The translations under genes and the position numbers were made by a program. A DNA stretch of 64,000 nt from Nemania diffusa (Eukaryota; Ascomycota; Sordariomycetes; Xylariales; Xylariaceae), in the NCBI GenBank assembly GCA_038501195.1, contig JBBPUQ010000011.1, forward strand, positions 1,178,001 through 1,242,000. Reading direction: 5' to 3'. The notes under the pieces are model-generated. The model worked only from the letters and a program-made list of their open reading frames with translations. It was not told the DNA's origin and did not search any database. Of the stretch, positions 24,805-36,759 are shown piece by piece (the stretch's first letter is position 1; the number at the start of each line of letters is the position of its first letter).

Positions 24805-24918
24805 AAGTACTTTTATATACAAATTTTGCAGTATATATACTTACAGGGGAAATCTTCTGAACCGTGGTTGACCCCCTAGTAAAGTACTCCCGCTAACATT
24901 TTACCGGGCAGAAGGCTG
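24805..24918 (-). repeat. Right terminal inverted repeat
   Basis: This 114 bp repeat is complementary to 21585-21698. The immediately following TA (24919-24920) is the second copy of the target duplication. Confidence 0.9.
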
Positions 24919-26882
24919 TACCTACCTGGCGCCTGCCTGCTTGCCTACCTGCGTGCTGCAACCCCGTTTTTATTAGCGCCACTGCACCTGTGTGCATGTA
25001 TACCCGCTACCACCTGCCGCCGAACATTTAGTCGTCAGTGCTATATAGCGGGTTAGGTATATATGAACAGGACAATTGCAAAATACCAATTGCGAAATCT
25101 CATGTCTAAATGGCCCAATTATCACTTAATTTTAGATACCGAGTACGTCGGTGGAGGATCATCATTCTTTTTGAGACAAAAGATGATGGTGGGATTATGA
25201 GGTGGCTGGCATCCACGTAAGCTAACCAAACGCGGAAGCACGTGGAGTGTTGGTTTAGTCTAGATCGATCGTAACGAACGAACCAGTCTGAGAAATAGTT
25301 TGCCGTGCCTATCTACCATGGCTCACTTATGATATTGTCTCTTTTGTCGTGATGAACCGCGTTCACATGAAGTAGTTTATACCCTTGGGGAGATACTCAA
25401 ACAATGGCCTGGTTCTTCAAGGTTGCCCCCTGCTCACCATTGATCCATGTACGCGAGGTTGTACCAGATGTAGGGAGATGCATCCTTCGCCGATTAGATC
25501 ATCTCGCTAAGACATACCTACCTAGCAATCTTAAAGGTGATGTCCTTTATCAGAACCATGCAGATATATCATCTCTACAGGCCGTTGTTTAAAGGCTGGA
25601 TGGAGAGTTAATTCGACTATAAGAATATAACTACCCTTTCATGGTCTCCGTCAGAAGATTTTTTTTACCCCAGGTTATCTAGATAGCGCACAAATATGTG
25701 GAATGACGCATCTAGCTCCACTTAAAAACAGCGCCGTTAAACAAGAGAAATGCTGGGGTTTTCGGGGAACCCCATAATTACCAAAGCTACCCTGGATAGA
25801 GTTAGCTAGGTAGCTCAAAAAGGAAATAAGTCAACAAATATAGGTGTGCACGCGGTATAAGTATTCCCGACATCACGCAGTGTAGCTCACGAGCCAACAC
25901 AAGATCAAGTAATGCTAATGGAGGTTATCCCCTTCTAATTCGTCCTGTATCCAAACGACGTCATACTATTTTCACCTAGACCCCTCACTGCTGCGATCTA
26001 CTACATTCTTAAGGGTCATCTGCCACTATGCAGTGTCGATCTCAAAGTTTTACGCCGGATTGAAGAGTCCAATCAAGAAAGGGCTAATCCTGAACCTCAT
26101 CCTGAAGCCTGATAGGCCAGCTTAGACTCTACTGTAAAGATAAAATAAACCCCTCAAGCTATGAAGTATAAAATAAAATACGTAAAAATGCATTAGGAGG
26201 GAAAATTTGTAAGGATGCATCTGCCACGCCTCACGTCTCATGTATATCAGACAAAATACTTATAGTTAAGACTCAAAATAACATTAGGTATTAGCCTTGA
26301 TAATGAGTTAGTATACATCTTTTACTCGTATGAAGGAATAATCTCATAGTGCTGGACAAATGAATTAGCCACTTGATCTTTGACAGTATACATTACAACT
26401 GCAACTCAATAATCACTAGATAGAAGATGAATTGACCTCCCACAGGAAAATGCTCCCCCCATGCTGATCCGGCTAAATGGGTGATTTTAACGATATTTTA
26501 TAACAATTATATACTCGAATGACCAAAATTAGGCCTTATGAAAAATATATACAACCCGAACCTGAGCGCGTTCCACACAAAACCAAGCACCTTGTTTTAA
26601 GATGTTCCCTCGTTCATTCTATCATCTATGTGTCCTTTCGAATTAGACGATAGATGTGTAGCCCACGCACCTAGACGATACGCATGCTACTTGGAGCCAT
26701 ATTTATCTAGTACCTTATCGACCGCGGCACCAGATTTCATGAATATCGAATCTTGATAAAACCCAAAGCATAGCTGAAATGAAAATGCTGTGGAATCAAG
26801 CAGACATGCCATTTTCTGCAGCAACATCGTACCTACCAGCCCTTATAAACTTCGCCAGCACTCACCACCAAAAGGAAAAATC
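24919..26882. other. Intergenic, no gene recognised
   Basis: A+T-rich spacer with a few very short open frames and no domain. The last 100 bases are the 3' flank of the CDF transporter. Confidence 0.45.
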
Positions 26883-28301
26883 CTACAGATCCTTCTTGAA
26901 GGGGTGCTCCGGCTTATGCGTAGTCTCGTAATCGACATGCACGTACGCCCTCTCGACGTCAGGCAGGTCCTCGAGCTTGAACTGCAGCTCCTCGGCCACG
27001 TCGTGCGTGTCGCGGAGGGTGGCGTCCGGGTCCATGACGACGTCGACCTCGGCGATGAGCCGCGGGCCCGAGTGGTAGACGCGCACGGTGTCGATGCCCT
27101 GCACGGCGGGCGAGTGCGTGAGGCAGATGTACGTGATGAGCTGCTGCATCTCGACGCTCGCGGCGACGCCCACGAGGAGCTTGAACTCCTGGAACGCCGT
27201 GTGGGTCCAGATGCCGATGATGATGACGGACAGGACGATGGAGCCGAAGGGATCGATCCACCAAACGAGTTTGGAGCCGCCGACCGAGGTTAGGATACCG
27301 AAGCCGTTGATCAGCAGATCGTTTCGGTGGTCTTGCCATAGGATGTTGACTTGGCTGTATTTGTCCTTGATGCCCCAGCAATACAGGAAGAGCGCGAACT
27401 TGGTGCCGAAGGCGACCGCCACGGCAATAACTGACGGCAGGTGGAAGCCGTTGGTGCTGGCGTCGGTGCTTTTATGGGTTACGAGCTCTTCAATGGAAAA
27501 GGCAATGAGGATGAGCGAGACAGAGCCCATGAGGAAGCAAAAGGCAATGTTGCCAACATTTTCGAGACGAGCTTTTCCGGAGGGAAAGCGGTTAGCATCC
27601 ACGCGCTTGACAGCTCGGTGGGTAAGGATTAGTGTCAAATTGCTAAAGGGATCAAATACGGAGTCGGCAGCAGTGGTGAAGAGCGAGAGCGACAAAGATG
27701 TTATGGCCGCGTAAAGCTGAAGAGCAGATAGGATAATATTGGCCAAAAAAGAACCCCAGACAGCGATCTGGTGACGTAAGTGGTCCTCGCCGGCCTCCTG
27801 ACGAGCCTCAGTACGGTGTTCTTCTACGGTTTTAAGCAGGCGCTCGATCGTTTCGTTTTGGTTACGGTAGAAATCAGTGACCTCTTCAGGACGACTTTTG
27901 AGTTTGAGAGTACGCGGGCCGTCCCGCTTGCGAGAGGTATTAGCCTTGATCTCGTCAAGCTGCTGATCGGTCTTGAAGGCTGAGGATAGGTTGTACGGGT
28001 CGCCGTCTCGGTAGCGCGAGTTGCCATTCTGGGATTCGACATCGGACTGGGGGCAGGAGGGGTGGCGCGCTACGGTGTGGTCAAGTTCCACGGTCTCGAC
28101 GGCCTCGACAGCGGTGCTGGCAGCCATTTCCCGAGGCCGGCTCAGTGGCGCGGCGTGTGGCGGCATAGGTGAATGGGCATGTGAATGTGAATGTGATGAG
28201 CGAGGCGTCGACGACCGGTTATGATTATTGGTATTTGGATTGAAGGGAGAGGGATGCATGGTAATTGTATGTGCTAGATTGGCGTCCATGGGTGGCAACA
28301 T
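26883..28301 (-). CDS. Cation diffusion facilitator (CDF) transporter, Mn-type signature
   Basis: A single exon of 472 codons from the ATG at 28301; a slightly longer frame exists upstream but starts with GTG. About 180 N-terminal residues are His/Ser/Pro-rich and cytosolic. Then come six membrane segments beginning VWGSFLANIILSALQLYAAI. The metal site motifs are ADSVFD in helix 2 and DHRND in helix 5, both DxxxD, which in the CDF family marks the Mn-type group, unlike the HxxxD of zinc transporters. The C-terminal domain (VDTVRVYHSGPRLIAEVDVV-like strands, then HDVAEELQFKLE and RAYVHVDYE) is the usual ferredoxin-like cytosolic dimer domain. The protein probably moves divalent metal, most likely Mn2+ (possibly Fe2+), out of the cytosol by proton antiport. 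Substrate is inferred from motif only. Confidence 0.9.
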   Translation of the reverse strand: MLPPMDANLAHTITMHPSPFNPNTNNHNRSSTPRSSHSHSHAHSPMPPHAAPLSRPREMAASTAVEAVETVELDHTVARHPSCPQSDVESQNGNSRYRDGDPYNLSSAFKTDQQLDEIKANTSRKRDGPRTLKLKSRPEEVTDFYRNQNETIERLLKTVEEHRTEARQEAGEDHLRHQIAVWGSFLANIILSALQLYAAITSLSLSLFTTAADSVFDPFSNLTLILTHRAVKRVDANRFPSGKARLENVGNIAFCFLMGSVSLILIAFSIEELVTHKSTDASTNGFHLPSVIAVAVAFGTKFALFLYCWGIKDKYSQVNILWQDHRNDLLINGFGILTSVGGSKLVWWIDPFGSIVLSVIIIGIWTHTAFQEFKLLVGVAASVEMQQLITYICLTHSPAVQGIDTVRVYHSGPRLIAEVDVVMDPDATLRDTHDVAEELQFKLEDLPDVERAYVHVDYETTHKPEHPFKKDL

Positions 28302-29824
28302 AGAAGAGGCTTGTTTCCTGCGAGGCACTGGGTTTGAAGGCCCGGGTTACCTGGTTCGAGCTGACGTTAAGAGTCCCGATCTTTTGGTACACTCCACAAA
28401 ATAAAGTTGGTCAATTCAAGGAACGGGCTTGTGGCAGGGCGCGTTGAAAGCATACACACGCAGTAGGGGTCCCATTCAAGGTCAGTGCAAGCAGAAGAGA
28501 GAGGCAATAAAGCGAGGAGAGGGGAGGGGAGACACCGAACGACGTACTCTGTACTATGTAGTACAACAGAAAAGCAAAGCAAGCCAGAGTCCAACATCTT
28601 ACCTACTGTAAGTAGGAGGCCAATGAGAGCCGCCACATTGGTGTATCCAGAATGGATAAGCAGCTCCCACCAATAATACAAATACCTACACATTTCCTAC
28701 CCGTCATCATCTGTTGCTTGTTGCGCGCAACTTGGTCTGGTCTGGTCTTATCTTGTCAGCCACAGGGCTGGGCGAGCTAGTCTGAGCTAGAGCCCGTCTC
28801 GACCGACTGGAGCGAATCAACGACGTAGGAAGGCTCACGTGTGTACGAGGCACTATCCATACTAGCGTGCTGGAGGTCAATCTATTCAACCACCTTGGCA
28901 GTGATGACCGCAACAAGCGTGAGAACGGAGGCTTCCATTGGCCATTGGCCGTTGCGACGACTTGCGGAGTCGCATTCTCATCAGTGGCTGTACACCAGCA
29001 GTTGGAGTGCGCGCAACGGTGTTTATCATGATTAGTTAACGAGCCCACATCGCGAGAAAACTTATATATATGCATAATGCAAGTCTGTCAACGATCATTC
29101 TGGGGGAGGCAGACCTTTTATACATGGACAGTTATACCCGTGCGCGTTATACCCAGGTTTCCTCAGCTGATGAAGTATGGGTCTGTTTCAACGTATCGGG
29201 ACCAGGTATTCGGTTGATCCTGTCCTGTGCTGCATACTTACATGTATGCGCACAGAATACTGTAGTATTGTAGGATTGTGCTTGTAAGTACCGGTGAGCT
29301 ATGCCGCTTTTCACTTTGACTTCCTACTTTAGACTAGCCCCATACTTCACCATACCTAATTTAACAAATGCCAAGATAGAAGTGCCATAGCACATAACTT
29401 TAAATGTAACCCATCTGTAGAACTAGGATTCAAGTGAGGACAATTGATAGTTAATACTGTAAACTGTACATAATGAACAATTATAAACACAGCGAGGTCT
29501 TGATTGATAATCTATTTAACCATGACGCGCTGTGTGACCGGCCTCGTGGGTGGGGATGACGATTCCATACCTAATTTAGATCCTTATCTTATCATATCTA
29601 TGAGCGAGATCTCCATAGACCATATGCACTTACAGAAGTTACCCTGCAATTAATTAATATTCTATTCACGTAGGCTATGAGGAATCAATCATCAAAAGGC
29701 TAGATTAGGTGTATTGTAGTATATATTTACTTGTATCTATAACAGTGCAACACCGTGACTAAACAATGCAGGCGATGTGGGTCTTCTATCCAGCCCGCCA
29801 AAGGACGTAATTCGTGGTTGTCTT
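28302..29824. other. Intergenic between CDF and mannosidase genes
   Basis: The left part (28302-28700) is the 5' flank of the CDF gene, with G+A-rich tracts around 28495-28530. The rest is A+T-rich, with only short chance frames. No gene recognised. Confidence 0.45.
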
Positions 29825-31784
29825 CTAAGCATCAGCTCGTCGGAGCGGGTGAGCCTCCGTATTTAACACCCAAGTATCGAGATCAAACATTTCCCACTCG
29901 CCAAAGATGAGGTAAAAGTACTTGAGCGTCTCGGCAAGCCAGAAGCTCTCCATGCTATCCAACTGCTCCGGCTTTGGCATCGTGACATCGTCTAGCGCCG
30001 CCGATGCGTACGAGGTGCGCGTGTGCTTCTCGATGGCGGTGAACATGTCCCAGGCCTTGTCCATCCACTTCGGCTCCCCGGTTAGTCGGTACATGTAGAA
30101 CACCGACTCGATGGCTTCTGGTCGGAGCTGGTATCTCCGGTCGTACACGTCGACCATCCCGAGGGGTAATCGATGGCCCTCAACAATGTTGGCAATCTGC
30201 TGCTCTGTCATGATCTCGTTCTTCTCGCCAGTTCCCCAGTGCTTTTCGATCGCCTTATTCCACTACAAACTCGAGGTTAGTATCGTTATTGTGGGCGTGA
30301 TCCATGGGCTTTTCGAGTGCGTGAAAAGTCCCCACAACATGACTTGAGCTGAAGAGAAGCTCGCGTACTTGTGAAAAGTCCGAAACAAGAGTCCAACTCC
30401 GGGAATTACTTACGCGACTATCGCTCCACTGGCAGGCATCCTTCTCATTGCCCGTATCGCAAGGAATGTAGTAAAATATCTCTGGCCCGATACCCGAAGG
30501 CGTACCACTGTAAGACCAAACGCAGCCGTCGGTAAGCTCCTCGGCAATTTTAAGGTCCGCCGGCCTATCAAAAATCTTGGCCGCCATACCAACCATGCCA
30601 CCGGTGAAACAGGTAAGATGCTGTGTGCGAGGAGTTGTGACCACGACTGGTTCCCCATTGGGTGGCTTGGACACGTGAGCATCCCCAAAGAACAGGATGG
30701 GGAGGTTGCCCTGGTGTAACGCCCGACGGAGGAGATGTTTCTCGGCCACGTCGATGAATTTTTCGTACATTTTGCGGGGTTGTTCAAGCGCGCCTCCAAG
30801 AAGCAGATACTGCTTCGGTAGATACTCATAGGCACTGTCGCTCATGCCTCCAAGCGAAAAGCCGTCACCTTTGAAGGTCACTGGCGATGTAGAGACATCA
30901 ATTAGGATGGGCCACATACCCGGGAGATGGGTTTTGGCCTGTGCCTCATCCAGCTCATCATATATACGTTGTATAGCATCGTAATACTGCATGTCACCAG
31001 TAAGTTGGGACATCTTGGTAAATTCGAGACTTAAAGATCCAATCTCGGCCAATAAAACTGTCGTGGGGGCCTTCTGGTTCTTGCCCTGAACATAGTCTCT
31101 CCAGTTGAAACGGGGAATGGGCATTCGATTTGGGGTGTCAAAGGCCGTCATTAAAAGGTTGGCTACCTCGATGGATTTATTTAGTAGAGAAGGGTATTGT
31201 TTGTCGCTCAACTCGTACGCAGCTAGAAATCCACCTAGGTACCGAATGGTAGTCTCGAATACGTTGATATCCCGTGCCGTGGTGGTTGTAAAATCGACAT
31301 CATCGCAAGCCTTGACAGCACTTTCAAACTCGTCCTTCAGGCCTATGAGCCACAAGGTGTCGAGGGAATCGACAAGAGTGGCAGCCCATCCGCCAAAGGG
31401 GTCCTTATAGTGGCCCGAGATGGGCTTGATCTCGTCGTGACCCCAAGCATTCTTTTTATAGCCCGTCCAGCTATGTTTAAAGCTCTCTCTAACGGCGGCT
31501 AAGCGCGTAAGTCGCTCCTCTCTCGAAGTAGCATCCTCTTTTGGCCTCGAGGCTTGGATTTGTGGTATAGGTTTCGCGGGTTTGTTTGTTGGGAGTTCGA
31601 AGAGAGTATTAACTTTATGTCGAGTCGGCCGTGGTTCCCACCTATAATCTCCGTTGATCCTCCCCGAGCCCGATATAGAAGTAAACAGGCCAGCGTCGCC
31701 CGATCTTTGGGACCTGTAATACCACGAAGCAAGCACCCAGAACAGCACGACGGCAAGTATTATTCTCACACGGCGTACAGCCAT
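29825..31784 (-). CDS. Class I alpha-1,2-mannosidase (GH47)
   Basis: Two exons, 31784-30414 and 30262-29825, separated by a 151 nt GT-AG intron, give about 602 residues. The protein is a type II membrane enzyme of the secretory pathway: a short basic N-terminus, a signal anchor at residues 7-23 (IILAVVLFWVLASWYY), a stem, then the (alpha/alpha)7 catalytic domain from HSWTGYKKNAWGHDEIKP. Family hallmarks include GGWAATLVDSLDTLWLIGL, GGMSDSAYEYLPKQYLL, HLTCFTGGM, RPEAIESVFYMYRLTG, DSMESFWLAETLKYFYL and the terminal NTEAHP, whose Thr coordinates Ca2+. The splice rejoins DSR|WNKAIEKHW, matching the family's conserved CxWxxxRW. It trims alpha-1,2-mannose from N-glycans in the ER or Golgi. Nearby HRD1 is functionally related through ER quality control, though proximity may be chance. 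Confidence 0.95.
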
Positions 31785-33115
31785 GGTGGGCTAAACCCAA
31801 AGAGCTCAAGCCTCAGTAGCGCAGAGAGATGCCGATAAAACCACCATTACTCCGGACGCGAATCAGGGCGGGATTGTGACGTAGGCAGGTGGTTCGGTCG
31901 CAACAACTAGGTGGATTAAGGCCGAACTAAGGACAAACACTGCCAGTGCGTGCACGAGACAATTTGATAGTGGCCAATGAACATTCCAAGAACCAACCGA
32001 GAAGAGAAGGCAACAGGGTTCGGTGAAAAAGAGAGAGAACAAACACAGAAAGTGATGTGCCAAAAGAAGCAGGAACAGGAACCACCAAAGTTATAGAGGT
32101 CCGGTCCCTTATCTACCTAGGTAGGCGCAGATGCATTTCGTCGAGACTCAAGTTCAAACCTTGGGCTGAAGCAGTAGCTAGTGCCCCACTCCTCACCTGC
32201 AGGACCTAAATAGGCCCCTTTTCTCGGCATTGGCGGGTTACATGGAATATAGCAGAGTACAAAGTACCCAACTATTTTAGCTTGAACTTGCTCAGCAGCA
32301 GCATGTATAAAACGAGAATACAGAATCCGGTACCCTTCTAACAACAAATAGCAGTAGGATTAAGAAGGGGTTGACACGTTTGCAGACCAGCGTTGGCCCA
32401 GACTTATACAAGACTATCTCACCGAAGGAACGATTCACTTGGCAGTAAATGGCAATGTACTTCAGCATCTTGTGAAAATAAGCTTCCAAGTAATTCGCAT
32501 ATAGCTAAGCACCTACCTGACCCTAAGCAGTCGCTATTATTAACATAATCCATATATTTCATCTAAAATACGGATAGTCAATCTAGTCCTCCTATTCTTT
32601 GTTACGCGGGGTATAAGTCTTCGCAGGTCAGATCAGGTGCTGCTGCAGATCGGCTTAAAACCCGGGGGGATTGGTGTTCATGTTTAGAGTGAGGTACTCA
32701 TATAAAGAGATGGACATACCTAATGCGGTACCGTTGTTCTAAAGGCTAGAGCCAATCACATACTAGCGGCACGTCATTTCCCTCCAGAGTTTTGTGCCTC
32801 CTACTTTATGGCCCGGGGCCGATAGCTCACCCGCACCCGCCGTAGGAAGTACTGTGAGTACCTAGCTACGTGCCCCCACTCGACGGTGTTCCGGCCCAGG
32901 CGACTGATTATACAACAGGTGGCATCATTGACAGGCCTGTCGTCTGTTACCCGCAAGTCCCTGACTTTCACCTATCTGCATCTCCTTCAGAGCAAACGCC
33001 AATTTGCTCTATCCCCATATACCTCAACCGAAATAATGGGCACTTAGTTTCCTCTCTGTACTTCCTCAATCGACCCTCACAATTCCTGGTCTTCCGCCTC
33101 TGTCGATCGCCTACG
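31785..33115. other. Divergent intergenic region, mannosidase and HRD1
   Basis: About 1.3 kb separates two divergently transcribed genes, so it should contain both promoters. TACCTAGGTAGG occurs near 32114. No coding signal was seen; short open frames are chance. A shared regulator (for example an unfolded-protein-response factor) is possible, but no site could be assigned. Confidence 0.4.
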
Positions 33116-35786
33116 ATGCGTCTCCTTTGGTATGCCGGGGTAAGCTTCATCCAGCACCAACACCAAAACTCAATAGCCACGAGCTGTTGCTGGGTTCGCC
33201 AAAGTCAAAATATGCTAATGGATATACCAATCGTCTTAGGCCTCGACGGCGCTGGCCACCGGCGTGGTCGCCTACGCCTTCAACCAGCGTGCCAACTTCT
33301 ACTCTGCTATGGTCTACCTATCGCAAAATAACCTTAGCCTCATGGTTTGTGTCTCCCTTCACCCCTTTCTTCCTTCTTTCCCCGCTGTCCTAGACCTATC
33401 TATGCGCCAGCGCAACTATCCGCTTTACTAACCCGTGCATCCCGCTCGCCATAGATCCTAGTTAACCTCGTTCTCCTTTTATACGCCTCCTTTGTCTGGG
33501 GCCTTCAACGGCTGTGTTATGGCCCCCTCCGACCCGTCGAAATCGAGCAGCTCTATGAGAAGGCCTGGTTCGCCGTCACCGAGACTTGCCTCGCCATGAC
33601 CATCTTCCGCGAGGAGGTGGGCGCCTGGTTTCTGGTCATGTTTACTGCCCTCGTTACTGGAAAGGTGTGGGAATGGATAGGCGAGGGCCGCGTTGAGGTT
33701 CTGGAGCAACAACCCCCGGCCAACCCGAGATTGTTCCACACGCGACTTAGCATATCCCTCTTTCTCAGCGTCGCCTACGACACCTGGCTGTTCTCTTACG
33801 CCGTCCACGCCGTCGTGCAACAGGCGCGTCCTAACATGATGGTCATGTTTCTCTTCGAGTTTGCCATCCTGGCCACCTGCTCCTCCCGCACCGCCTCTCG
33901 CTATATGCTGTCTCTGATAGAATCCGCGATCGTAAAGAAGCAGACTCTGATTCGGCTAGAAGAGCAACGACGGGTGGCTAGACAGCAGCGAATGGACATC
34001 TTGCGACGTAGAGAGAGTGACGACGCCGCCCAGGCCGAAGCCGCGCGACAAGAAGAGCTACCAGACGAAGAAGAAATCGACGAAATGGATATTGAAGTTC
34101 CTGGCTGGGAATCTAAGGGACACTGGATATTAAGCCTTGATCTCATGACTGGTAAGTCATTAATTATGTCTGGATGGTCACATTTCTCCCTAACACGCTT
34201 TAGACTTCCTTAAGCTTGTCATCTATTCGGTGTTCTTCGCCATCCTTCTGATGTTCTACGGGCTTCCAATTCACATTATGCGCGACCTCTTCATGACCGC
34301 TCGTTCCTTTGTAAAACGCCTCGGCGCTCTCATGCGATATCGGAAAGCTCTACAGGATATGAACAAATATCCAGACGCTACTCAGGAGGACCTCAGCAGG
34401 GAGGACACGTGCATCATCTGCAGAGAGGAGATGAGACCATGGGACCCAAATGTCGCGGGTGCAGTTGAACGCTCTCGGCCGAAGAAGCTCCCTTGCGGTC
34501 ACATTTTACACTTCGGTTGCCTAAAAGGTTGGTTAGAGAGACAACAAGTCTGTCCTACATGTCGACGCTCAGTTGTCATTGACGGGACGGGCGCTGATGG
34601 TGCTGCTGCGATACCGGGACCCAATGGAGGACAAGCCCAACCTCCGGCCCCAGGTGCGCCCGGTGGCGGAGCAGGAGCAGGAGCAGGGGCTCCCGGCCAG
34701 CCGGCCCAGGCCCAGGGCAATTTACGCGTATTCCAGTTTGGCCCAATCCGGTTGGGCTTCGCTCAAGGAAATGCACAGAACATTCACGATTTAGCTAACC
34801 AGCTGCGCATGCATGGTGCAAACCAACCTGCAGCTCCTGCAGCTGCTCCAACGCCGACGCCTATAGTCCCACCCATGAGTCTGAACAATGCTCAAACTAG
34901 CATAGAGAGCATGCAGGCCCAGCTCCAAGACATCTCCAGTCGAATACAACAAGAGATGTATGCCCTACAAGCAACCCAGGCTGAACTACAAACTGTGCAT
35001 GCTCTGGCGGTAGAATTGAACCGACTACGCCAAGCCCAGCAGCAGAGTGCAAGTGGCATTGGCAGTCAATTCAGCCAAGCAGGTCCTCACACTCACACTC
35101 AATTCATAACTCAGCAAACCCCCAATTTTTTCCAGAATAGCACCTTATACGTTCCGCCGCCCTCTGTCACCACAAGACATGGTGGCACTCCATACACATC
35201 TGCCATCCCATCTGGTAGCCAAGATCTTCCTGAAGGGGTATCCATTCCACCCGGTTGGTCCTTACTACCACTCCAGCGTCTAGATCCTCAACCCTTACAG
35301 TCGCAGGTTGGGACTTCGCCTATCCCAACTACTTCATCTCATGATTTACCACACCAGCAGCACCAGACTACAGCCCCCTTTAGCAGATATAACTTTCCTC
35401 TTAATCCGAATAACGTCATGGGCTCATCAACTCCATCAACTGATGCCCATAACTTTGCTCGGAGTAGTGACGCACAGCACGGAACCGACAGAAACCCCGG
35501 GCCTTCTACCTCTGGAGTACAAAGAGAACCCCCTCATGTTGCTGCTCCCACTCCCGTGATACCACAGTGGAGTACCTCTTCCCACTTACTTTTTGGGAAT
35601 CGTGGTAATTCATCTACTACATCCATCACTGGCAATTCTAATTCGAGGAACGAGAGCGTTGCAGGGACTCGATCCCAAACTGCTGACTCCAGTGAAAGTG
35701 ATGATGACGGGTCCAATGCAAGCAGCGGTAAGGGCAAAGCCAGAGCTGTGACCGTTGAAGATATGGTGGAAGATGAATCGGATTAG
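33116..35786 (+). CDS. HRD1: HRD1-type ERAD E3 ubiquitin ligase
   Basis: Four exons: 33116-33139, 33240-33344, 33455-34151 and 34204-35786, about 802 residues. The tiny first exon encodes only MRLLWYAG, matching the family start. The N-terminal 310 residues are multi-pass membrane, with highly conserved segments ([47 protein letters not shown] [31 protein letters not shown]). The RING-H2 finger ligands are C345, C348, C373, H375, H378, C381, C392 and C395. A long Gln/Pro/Ser-rich disordered tail follows, with a Gly-Ala stretch and one coiled-coil-like helix ([20 protein letters not shown]). The protein ubiquitinates misfolded ER proteins as they are retrotranslocated to the cytosol. Confidence 0.95.
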
Positions 35787-36131
35787 GCCGCCACTTTGGC
35801 TGTGTATTGTATTGGTATTAAGAAATCACATCATGGCATGGCGTTGGCGGCGTTAATTTCGTGTCTCCAGAGGGAAAAAAAACACGACCCAAATTAGATG
35901 GTTCCGCTCTGCTGCTTTTCTAGCGTGCATCATTTGGACCAATCCTCAACGCATTCAGACAAGACAGAATATCGAGAATAGAGTCTTTGGCATTTTTATC
36001 TATTATTTTAAATCTCGTAAAAGCCTAGAGTGGGGATCCTATTATTCTTGCCGTATCCTTGCAAGCCTGGGCCTATGGCTTAGCCTAGCCACAGATTCAC
36101 CTAATGGCAGTTTTACTATGCTACAATCCTC
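35787..36131. other. Convergent 3' flanks
   Basis: This spacer lies between the stops of HRD1 (plus) and the NTF2-like gene (minus). No feature beyond A-rich tracts near 35874-35883. Confidence 0.4.
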
Positions 36132-36759
36132 TTATTTACCCTCGGCCTTCGCCTTCTGCTCGAGATACTCCTGTAACTTGGGGAAGAAGGTGACGCTGTT
36201 GGCCGAGTCGACGAACTCCTGGAACCTAGTGATCTTATCGCCCGCCTCGTTCAAGTGGAAGACAAGCACGTACTTTTTAAGTTAGCATAAGCTCTTTTCA
36301 TCCCGCGTCTCATTTCTTCCTCTTGTTCGCTCCTTTTCAGACTCAGGGGGAGAGTGAGGTGAGGTATCTTACCTCATTAGCGTACGGCCCGACGTCCGTA
36401 GACGCGGTGCTGTGCGCCAGGATGACGACCTTGTTCGCCCGCGCGTCCTCGATGAGGTCGTCGATGGTCACTGTGAAGCCCCGGAGCTGTGGGAGCATGG
36501 GCCCGATCCACGATGCGTATGCGGTGTTGTCCATCTCTGGGCGGCCGAGGGATTCTGAGTCGCAGGACGGGTTATTCAGTATTCACGCCGTGCTGGATGC
36601 ATATGTGTCAGGTTGGGACATACTGGGCAGGATCTCCTGGATGCAGTCCTCGGTGCGGAATGACATGATCGTCTCCAGGTTGTTCGTGTTGTAGGCGGCC
36701 ACGATGGCGCGCGCCGTCTGGCTGCGGCGTGAGGGCGGGGTTATCGCTTCTGAGCTCAT
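36132..36759 (-). CDS. NTF2/SnoaL-like small protein
   Basis: Three exons, 36759-36624, 36554-36373 and 36272-36132, joined by GT-AG introns of 69 and 100 nt, give 152 residues. The order of elements is that of a SnoaL-like NTF2 fold: an N-terminal helix (RRSQTARAIVAAYNTNNLETIMSF), a short segment with DCIQEILP, a helix/strand part with MLPQLRGFTVTIDDLIED, strands KVVILAHSTASTDV and YVLVFHLNEAGDKITRFQEF, and the C-terminal helix SANSVTFFPKLQEYLEQ. Such proteins form cone-shaped cavities; some are polyketide or terpenoid cyclases or epoxide hydrolases, others have no known role. No biosynthetic core enzyme lies beside it, so a function cannot be assigned. Confidence 0.85.

Larger units (their letters stand above)
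21585..24918. mobile_element. RIP-decayed Tc1/mariner transposon, 3,334 bp
   Basis: The element is bounded by TA dinucleotides (21583-21584, 24919-24920) and by 114 bp terminal inverted repeats (21585-21698 and 24805-24918) that start CAGCYTTCTGCCCGG and differ at three positions, all C/T transitions. TA duplication plus CAG ends fit the Tc1/mariner superfamily. The interior is almost wholly A+T, rich in TATA/TTAA, with no open frame of note, as expected after heavy RIP. The length would have accommodated a transposase gene, now unrecognisable. A GC-richer island at about 22448-22690 interrupts the A+T-rich sequence. Confidence 0.9.

Noticed and set aside
21585..24918. AT-rich region as a centromere or mitochondrial insertion
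   Set aside because: Precise 114 bp inverted repeats with TA duplication mark it as a single transposon copy.
32870..33331. 153-codon plus-strand frame upstream of HRD1
   Set aside because: It overlaps HRD1 exon 1, intron 1 and part of exon 2 in a different frame and shows no domain.
34499..34794. Several frames on both strands within the HRD1 tail
   Set aside because: They are shadows of the Gly/Ala/Pro-rich HRD1 coding sequence, whose frame is fixed by the RING motif and splice phases.
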